DNA of 33,297 nt from the IMG/VR virus record IMGVR_UViG_3300032285_000933, positions 1-33,297 of that record; one strand, 5' to 3'. Positions 28,430 through 33,297 of the stretch are shown here, piece by piece. Positions within the stretch are counted from its first letter, which is position 1, and each line of letters starts with the position of its first letter. Under the pieces are notes generated by a model that worked only from the letters and a program-made list of their open reading frames with translations, had not been told where the DNA came from and did not search any database. Made by a program: the position numbers and the translations under genes. Source of the DNA: a virus.

Positions 28430-30529
28430 ATGGCCGATAACCAAACAGATTTCGATCCACGGATTGATGAGGCAAAGAAATTTTTAAAGCTAGCCAACGA
28501 TGCGGATACGAATAATCGCACCGAGGCGTTGGAGGATTTGAAATTTGCCGCCGGTGATCAATGGCCGGTTGAAATCCAAAATAGCCGATCATTGGAGGCG
28601 CGGCCATGCCTAACAATCAACAAAATTGACGCGTATGTGCGCCAAGTAACCAACCAACAAAGACAACAACGCCCGCGGATCAAAGTCCATGGCATGAATA
28701 GTTCCTCCGATGAAAAGATTGCGGATATCCTAACGGGCATTTGCCGCCACATTGAAACGCAAAGCGATGCCGATCACGCATACGACAACGCGTTTAATTA
28801 CGCCGTGCGCATGGGTTTTGGCTATTGGCGCATAGAAACCGATTATGTGCGGGAAAATTCCTTTGATCAGGAAATCTACATTAAGCCAATACACAACCCG
28901 TTTACCGTTTATTTTGATCCGAATAGCACATTGCCGGATGGATCGGATGCGGAAAAGTGCCTAATTACGCAAGTTGTAAGTAAAGAGGTATTCCGCAAGA
29001 TGTATCCCGGCCACGATGATGGTGCCGGCTTTACACAACGCGGCACCGGCGATAGCAACGCGGAATGGGTGATGCGCGAGGATATCCGGATTGCGGAATT
29101 TTGGTATACGGAGCGCAAGGCAGATAAGCTATGCCTATTAAGCAATGGCGAAAAAGCATTTCGATCCGATTTGCCAGATCAGGCGGAAATGTTGGCCCGC
29201 GGCTTGGTGGTGATCGAGGAAAGGCCATCATTCAAACGCGAGGTTAAGCAAATCATTTGCACGGGCATGGAAGTGCTTGAAGAAGGCAAATGGGCAAGCA
29301 AATACATTCCGATTATTCCGGTTTACGGTGAGGAATTCGTTGTTGAAAACAAGCGCAAGAAATACGGCTTAGTGCGGATGGCCAAAGACCCGCAAAGGAT
29401 GTATAACTTTTGGAAAACCGCGCTAACCGAATCCGTTGCCCTAGCGCCTAAAGCCAAGTGGTTGATTGCCGAGGGACAAGATGAGGGGCACGAAAACGAA
29501 TGGGCACAGGCTAACATCAAATCCATGCCGGTGTTGCGTTATAAGCAAAAGGATATTGAGGGCGTGATGGCCCCAACACCCACGCGGATTCAACCGGAGG
29601 CACCGCCCGCGGGCATTATGGCCGCCGCGGATGGAATCAATAGCGATATGCAAGCGGTTTTGGGCATCTTTGATCCAAATCAAATGCCAAGCGGAAACAT
29701 AAGCGGCAAGGCACTAAATGGCCAACAACAACAAATTGATCTAAGTAATTACCATTATTACGACAATCTTACGCGATCCATTAAACACACCGCCCGCATT
29801 ATTCTTGATTTAATCCCCAAAATCTACGATAACGCCCGCATTATGCGAATCATTGGCGATGATGGAAAGCCGGAATTGGTGGAAATTAACAAGCGTGGCC
29901 AAGACGAACAGGGCGTTGAAAAGATACTAAACGATGTCACCGTGGGCGAATACGATGTTGTGATGGATACGGGCCCCGGTTACAACAGTAAACGCATTGA
30001 GGCGGTGCAATCCATGATGCCATTGCTGAGTGCCGATCCTAACCTAATGAATGTTGCCGGTGATTTGATCTTTAGAAACATGGATTTCCCCGGTGCGGAT
30101 GTCATTGCGGATCGTTTGGCCGCTAGCAACCCATTGGCGCAAATTGATGATAAATCACCCGTGCCGCCACAAGTGCAAATGCAATTGAAACAAAGCCAAC
30201 AGACAATTCAGCAATTACAACAACAGTTGCAAGGAATGCAATTGATGCTGAAAAACCGTGCGGATGTGGAACAAATGAAACAAGATGCGGAAACCAAGCG
30301 CACCTTGATCAAAGAAACCAACAAAGCCCACGAAATTGAATTGCAAGATCAACAAAGGCACATTGACATGAAAATGCGCACGGATACACAGGCGCACGAC
30401 ACGATTGTTAAGACACAAACGCAATTAGAGGTGGAGCAAATTAAAGCCCAATTGGCGGTGTATTTAAGCCATTTGGATCGAATTAGCGAACGCGAGGCAA
30501 AAGCCGAGGCGGTTGAAAGGGCAATTTGA
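28430..30529 (+). CDS. Portal protein, P22 gp1-like
   Basis: 699 residues from ATG 28430, preferred because ggatggg lies 6 bp upstream; ATG 28424 and TTG 28415 are also in frame. The family core is seen in VRQVTNQQRQQRPRIKVHG, FNYAVRMGFGYWRIETDY and IHNPFTVYFDPNS, with later MPSGNISGKALNGQQQQID. P22 portal is 725 residues, so the length fits. Residues beyond about 580 form a long Gln/Lys-rich helix, comparable to the P22 portal barrel. Twelve copies form the DNA gate and platform for the gp4-like adaptor. Confidence 0.9.
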   Translation: MADNQTDFDPRIDEAKKFLKLANDADTNNRTEALEDLKFAAGDQWPVEIQNSRSLEARPCLTINKIDAYVRQVTNQQRQQRPRIKVHGMNSSSDEKIADILTGICRHIETQSDADHAYDNAFNYAVRMGFGYWRIETDYVRENSFDQEIYIKPIHNPFTVYFDPNSTLPDGSDAEKCLITQVVSKEVFRKMYPGHDDGAGFTQRGTGDSNAEWVMREDIRIAEFWYTERKADKLCLLSNGEKAFRSDLPDQAEMLARGLVVIEERPSFKREVKQIICTGMEVLEEGKWASKYIPIIPVYGEEFVVENKRKKYGLVRMAKDPQRMYNFWKTALTESVALAPKAKWLIAEGQDEGHENEWAQANIKSMPVLRYKQKDIEGVMAPTPTRIQPEAPPAGIMAAADGINSDMQAVLGIFDPNQMPSGNISGKALNGQQQQIDLSNYHYYDNLTRSIKHTARIILDLIPKIYDNARIMRIIGDDGKPELVEINKRGQDEQGVEKILNDVTVGEYDVVMDTGPGYNSKRIEAVQSMMPLLSADPNLMNVAGDLIFRNMDFPGADVIADRLAASNPLAQIDDKSPVPPQVQMQLKQSQQTIQQLQQQLQGMQLMLKNRADVEQMKQDAETKRTLIKETNKAHEIELQDQQRHIDMKMRTDTQAHDTIVKTQTQLEVEQIKAQLAVYLSHLDRISEREAKAEAVERAI

Positions 30530-30553
30530 CAAAGTAATGATTTCGTGTAAAGA
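30526..30553 (+). promoter_or_regulatory. Putative promoter for scaffold and capsid genes
   Basis: TTGACA (30526-30531), overlapping the portal stop, then a 16-bp spacer and TAAAGA (30548-30553). It lies in the only sizeable gap of the packaging-head region. It would allow extra expression of scaffold and coat protein, which are needed in hundreds of copies. Confidence 0.5.
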
Positions 30554-30559
30554 TTACAC
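30545..30559. promoter_or_regulatory. Perfect dyad at the putative capsid promoter
   Basis: GTGTAA-AGA-TTACAC is a perfect 6+6 palindrome with a 3-bp centre, covering the -10 region. It may be an activator or repressor site, and is unrelated in sequence to the Cro-type operators. Confidence 0.5.
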
Positions 30560-30567
30560 AAACCTTA

Positions 30568-30585
30568 CCCGTGGGGTTGCACGGG
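30568..30585 (+). promoter_or_regulatory. Leader hairpin upstream of the scaffold gene
   Basis: CCCGTG and CACGGG pair around GGGTTG. There is no T run, so it is not a terminator. It sits about 20 nt before the scaffold ATG and may stabilise the mRNA or tune translation. Confidence 0.5.
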
Positions 30586-30605
30586 GTTAATTCTTAGGGA
30601 AACCT

Positions 30606-31496
30606 ATGTCGGAAAAAGAAGCGGGCCAAGTGCTCACAAGCGAGAATGCGGCGGAATTTTATGCAAATCGTTTAGGTTTAGCTGATCGTGCGGATGATGT
30701 GGCGGTTGAGGAAACTCCCGAGCCATCGCCCGAGGCGGCCAAGAATGAACCGGCGGAGCAAGAGGATGCCAAACCCGCAGAGGAAAAGAAGGCTAACCCA
30801 AAGTTAGAAAAAAGATTTTCCGAATTGACAAAACAACGCGAGGCGGCGAAGGCGGAGGCGGAAGCGGAACGCCAACAAAGGCAAGCGTTGGAGGAAAGGT
30901 TAAGGTCATTTGAACAACAGGCGGCACCACAAAGGCCGAGCGTTGATCAGGAGCCGCAACCGGGGCAGTTTACGGATGCGTTTGAATATGCAAAGGCATT
31001 GGCCCAATATTCAACAGAAACGGCACTAGCGCAACGGGATAGACAAGAGGCGGAGAAAATTGCTAATGCGGAAAGACAAAAGGTTATCCAATCTTGGTCA
31101 TCCAAATTAGAAAAAGCCAAAGCCGATTTGCCCGATTACGATGAGATGGTTTCAACGGCGAATGTGGTTGTTTCCGATGATATCCGCGATTCCATTTTGG
31201 AATCTGATGTGGGGCCACGAATCCTATATCACTTGGCGGAGGATTTGGAATTTGCACAAAAGCTAGCGGCCATGCCAACCCGTAAAGCCTTGCTTGAATT
31301 GGGAAAATTGGAAAAGCTATACGAAAAGGCCGAGCCGGCTAAGGATACTGCGGTCAAGACAAGTAAAGCACCCGCACCGGTGCGCGGATTGAAACCAAGT
31401 GGTGGTGTTGCGGATATTCCCATTAATTCTAGTGGCGAATTTCACGGAACATATCAGGCGTGGAAAGAGGCAAGACGGGCGGGAAAAATTCGATAA
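30606..31496 (+). CDS. Capsid scaffolding protein
   Basis: 296 residues, highly charged. An acidic N-terminal part (VEETPEPSPEAAKNEPAEQE) leads to a long Ala/Glu/Lys/Arg coiled coil (AEAEAERQQRQALEERLRSF onward). More helices follow, and the C-terminus is basic (YQAWKEARRAGKIR). P22 gp8 is 303 residues with the same organisation and a basic C-terminal coat-binding helix. Its position between portal and coat is the usual one. It directs assembly of the procapsid and then leaves. No protease domain is seen. Confidence 0.88.
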   Translation: MSEKEAGQVLTSENAAEFYANRLGLADRADDVAVEETPEPSPEAAKNEPAEQEDAKPAEEKKANPKLEKRFSELTKQREAAKAEAEAERQQRQALEERLRSFEQQAAPQRPSVDQEPQPGQFTDAFEYAKALAQYSTETALAQRDRQEAEKIANAERQKVIQSWSSKLEKAKADLPDYDEMVSTANVVVSDDIRDSILESDVGPRILYHLAEDLEFAQKLAAMPTRKALLELGKLEKLYEKAEPAKDTAVKTSKAPAPVRGLKPSGGVADIPINSSGEFHGTYQAWKEARRAGKIR

Positions 31497-31530
31497 TGTT
31501 TTTTAATTTAACAAAGAAAGGGAAATTGTC

Positions 31531-32775
31531 ATGAGCAATAATTTATTGACTATTTCAAAAATCACCAATGAGGCTCTCATGGTGCTCGAAAACGAATTGA
31601 CTTTCACATCGGAAGTCGACCGCAACTACGACGACCAGTTCGCAGTTGTCGGCGCGAAAATTGGTAATACCGTCAATGTGAGACGTCCCGGACGCTTCAT
31701 CGGTACGATGGGCCCCGCGCTAAACGTTGAGGACTTCAACGAATCAAGCGTACCCGTGACCTTGGCAAATCAGTTCCACGTCGACACTCAGTTCACAACC
31801 CAGGATTTGGCGCTATCCCTTGATATGTTCAGTGACCGGGTTTTGAAACCCGCGGTCGCCGCCATAGCCAATCGTATAGACCGTGATGGCTTGGTGATGG
31901 CAAAAAACAATACCGCAAATATTGTTGGCGTTGCCGGCACACCACCCACAGGTTTGATCACATATCTAACCGCTGGCGCATATCTAGATGCCGAGGGCGC
32001 ACCACGCGATGGCCGCCGTGCTTGTATTGTGGAACCATTCACATCGGCAACAATCGTTGATTCACTCAAAGGATTGTTTGTTCCCCAGGAGGCCATTGGC
32101 GAGCAATATCGCAAAGGTTTGATGGGCAGAGATTCCGCCGGGATGAATTGGAAACTTGATCAAAACGTGGTCTCACAAACGTTTGGAAATAGCCCCACGG
32201 CCGTTTTATCGTGCAATACAAGCACCGCAACGGGATTTTTGACATCAGGATGGGCACAGTTTTCAACAATCGCCCTAAGCGCCACTACGGCCGCCGGCAA
32301 CCTAAACGTTGGTGATGTAATTCAGATTGCAAACGTCTACGCCGTCAACCCACAAAACCGCCAAGCCTACGGTTCCAACAAGTTGAGAAACTTTGTTGTT
32401 ACTGCGGCCGCAACGGTTGCCACAAGCGGCACCACTAGCGTGACAGTTAGCCCCGCTATCATCACCGCCGGCCAATTCCAAAACGTTAGCGTGACAAGCC
32501 CCGGTGCATCGGCCGTCACACCGTTTAACAATTCCGGCACCGTTTCTCCACAAAACATGATCTTCCATAGGAACGCCTTCTGCTTGGCGGTGGCCGATCT
32601 CGAATTGCCTGAGGGAGTGCATTTTGCGGGCCGTGCAAGCGATAAGGAAATTGGACTTTCAATGCGTGTGGTACGTCAGTACACCATCAACAATGATTCA
32701 ATTCCAACCCGCTTGGATGTGTTGTATGGGTGGGCACCGTTGTATCCCGAATTGGCTTGTCGCGTTGCGGCTTAA
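31531..32775 (+). CDS. Major capsid protein, P22 gp5-like
   Basis: 414 residues (P22 coat is 430). N-terminal ITNEALMVLENELTFTSEVD, then FAVVGAKIGNTVNVRRPGRF and LANQFHVDTQFTTQDLALSL are recognisable from the P22 coat family with HK97 fold. An internal Thr/Ala-rich part (about 225-325) corresponds to the inserted domain region. The C-terminal MRVVRQYTINNDSIPTRLDV with LYGWAPLYPELACRV closes the fold. A strong ribosome site (aagaaaggga) fits high expression. The first ~110 codons use C-ending codons far more than the rest. Confidence 0.92.
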   Translation: MSNNLLTISKITNEALMVLENELTFTSEVDRNYDDQFAVVGAKIGNTVNVRRPGRFIGTMGPALNVEDFNESSVPVTLANQFHVDTQFTTQDLALSLDMFSDRVLKPAVAAIANRIDRDGLVMAKNNTANIVGVAGTPPTGLITYLTAGAYLDAEGAPRDGRRACIVEPFTSATIVDSLKGLFVPQEAIGEQYRKGLMGRDSAGMNWKLDQNVVSQTFGNSPTAVLSCNTSTATGFLTSGWAQFSTIALSATTAAGNLNVGDVIQIANVYAVNPQNRQAYGSNKLRNFVVTAAATVATSGTTSVTVSPAIITAGQFQNVSVTSPGASAVTPFNNSGTVSPQNMIFHRNAFCLAVADLELPEGVHFAGRASDKEIGLSMRVVRQYTINNDSIPTRLDVLYGWAPLYPELACRVAA

Positions 32776-32799
32776 TCTTAAACATTAGGAGAATTAATC

Positions 32800-33240
32800 A
32801 TGGCAAATCCCGGACCAGCAACCACAGTAAGCAATCACCCACAAAACTTGGCCACAAACCAAGCATTGCGTTTGATTGCATCCGCACAATCCGTTAACTT
32901 GGCCATTGCGGGTGATACCCCAATGACAGTTTTGGATGTATCTAAATTTGTGCCTACCAAGGTTATCATCACCAATGGCCTAAACGCTAGCGGTGCAACA
33001 ACCACAATTGCAACGGCAACGGTTGGCGCGTATACAGGCCAAAGCGCATCAGGCTCAACCATTTTGACTACCGCGGCTTTAACTAGCAACACCGGTGGCC
33101 CTTATGTTACGCTTACAGATGCAACAAACCTCAACACCGCTATTTCTAACCCAACAAACATTTATGTTAATGTTGGTACTACGATTGCCGCGACTTGTGA
33201 TGTGTTTGTCTACGGCTATGACCTCACCTTTTTACCCTAA
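32800..33240 (+). CDS. Possible capsid decoration or head-fibre protein
   Basis: 146 residues, neutral and Thr/Ala/Asn-rich. The front is helical (NHPQNLATNQALRLIASAQS) and the rest is beta-rich (LDVSKFVPTKVIITNGLNAS, then TIAATCDVFVYGYDLTFLP). It follows the coat gene by 24 bp with an aggag ribosome site and is followed by a terminator, so it shares the coat transcript. That is the usual place of a decoration or head-stabilising protein. The assignment is by context only. Its 3' end lies in the terminal repeat. Confidence 0.75.
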   Translation: MANPGPATTVSNHPQNLATNQALRLIASAQSVNLAIAGDTPMTVLDVSKFVPTKVIITNGLNASGATTTIATATVGAYTGQSASGSTILTTAALTSNTGGPYVTLTDATNLNTAISNPTNIYVNVGTTIAATCDVFVYGYDLTFLP

Positions 33241-33297
33241 TTCGTGAGTGAATAAAGAAAAGCCGCCTACAAAATGGGTGGCTTTTTTTCGTTTTGA
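33175..33297. repeat. Terminal direct repeat, right copy
   Basis: Exact copy of bases 1-123. The right copy is the natural context, because here the decoration-type gene is complete and is followed by its terminator. Closing the circle at this repeat places the tail-fibre genes directly downstream of the capsid genes. Confidence 0.95.
33261..33289 (+). terminator. Rho-independent terminator (right repeat copy)
   Basis: Second copy of the terminator at 87-115, inside the terminal repeat. It has the same stem, loop and T run, directly downstream of the complete gene at 32800-33240. Confidence 0.85.

Overview
The window is an essentially complete genome of a short-tailed, P22-like DNA phage (podovirus morphotype). 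The first 123 bases are repeated exactly as the last 123 bases. The unique sequence is therefore about 33,174 bp, and the contig is either circular or terminally redundant. A nested Rz/Rz1-type spanin pair implies a host with an outer membrane, so a Gram-negative bacterium. The moderate GC content, the tail-fibre types and the many small phage-only proteins suggest an uncultured aquatic phage. That habitat, and any host genus, is inference. No tRNA gene, CRISPR array, transposase, integrase or attachment site was seen.

Layout, read as a circle. (1) A divergent control region at 20345-20454 separates a short leftward operon (20344 back to 17949) from a rightward transcript that carries everything else. 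The leftward operon encodes a Cro-like HTH protein that probably starts leaderless, a YdaU/DUF1376 replication-type protein, a RusA resolvase, a small membrane protein, a NrdR-like zinc ribbon and an HNH-type nuclease. (2) The rightward early block (20455-25018) starts with an orphan DNA methyltransferase. It then holds tightly overlapping small genes and a recombination module: an ERF annealing protein, a YqaJ/lambda-exonuclease-like nuclease and an SSB-like protein ending in DDDVPF. (3) A middle block of small proteins (25092-26792) includes a Cys-cluster/AT-hook protein and a GroES-like co-chaperonin. (4) Packaging and head genes (26789-33240) are TerS, TerL, a P22-type portal, a scaffold, a P22-type coat protein and a possible decoration protein. 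A strong terminator follows. (5) Adhesion and tail genes (152-5671) encode beta-rich and glycine-rich fibre proteins. (6) gp4-like and gp10-like tail proteins (5680-8619) lead into three large ejection-type proteins (8861-15055) and a head-binding/collar fibre (15052-15603). (7) The lysis block (15600-17952) has holin-like proteins, the spanins and an M15 peptidase endolysin.

Compact translational coupling (ATGA, TAATG and 8-26 nt overlaps) is the rule. About fifteen of the genes listed are short ORFs or re-chosen starts found by reading the sequence directly.

The most interesting features are these: a two-promoter operator system with shared dyads and matching leaders; a phage GroES homologue with a shortened mobile loop; a methyltransferase with CPPY at motif IV; the same beta-module inserted in two neighbouring tail-hub proteins; a duplicated glycine-rich adhesin with foreign codon use; a lysis-region pair separated by one in-frame stop with no good start codon downstream; and non-triplet tandem repeats inside the replication gene.
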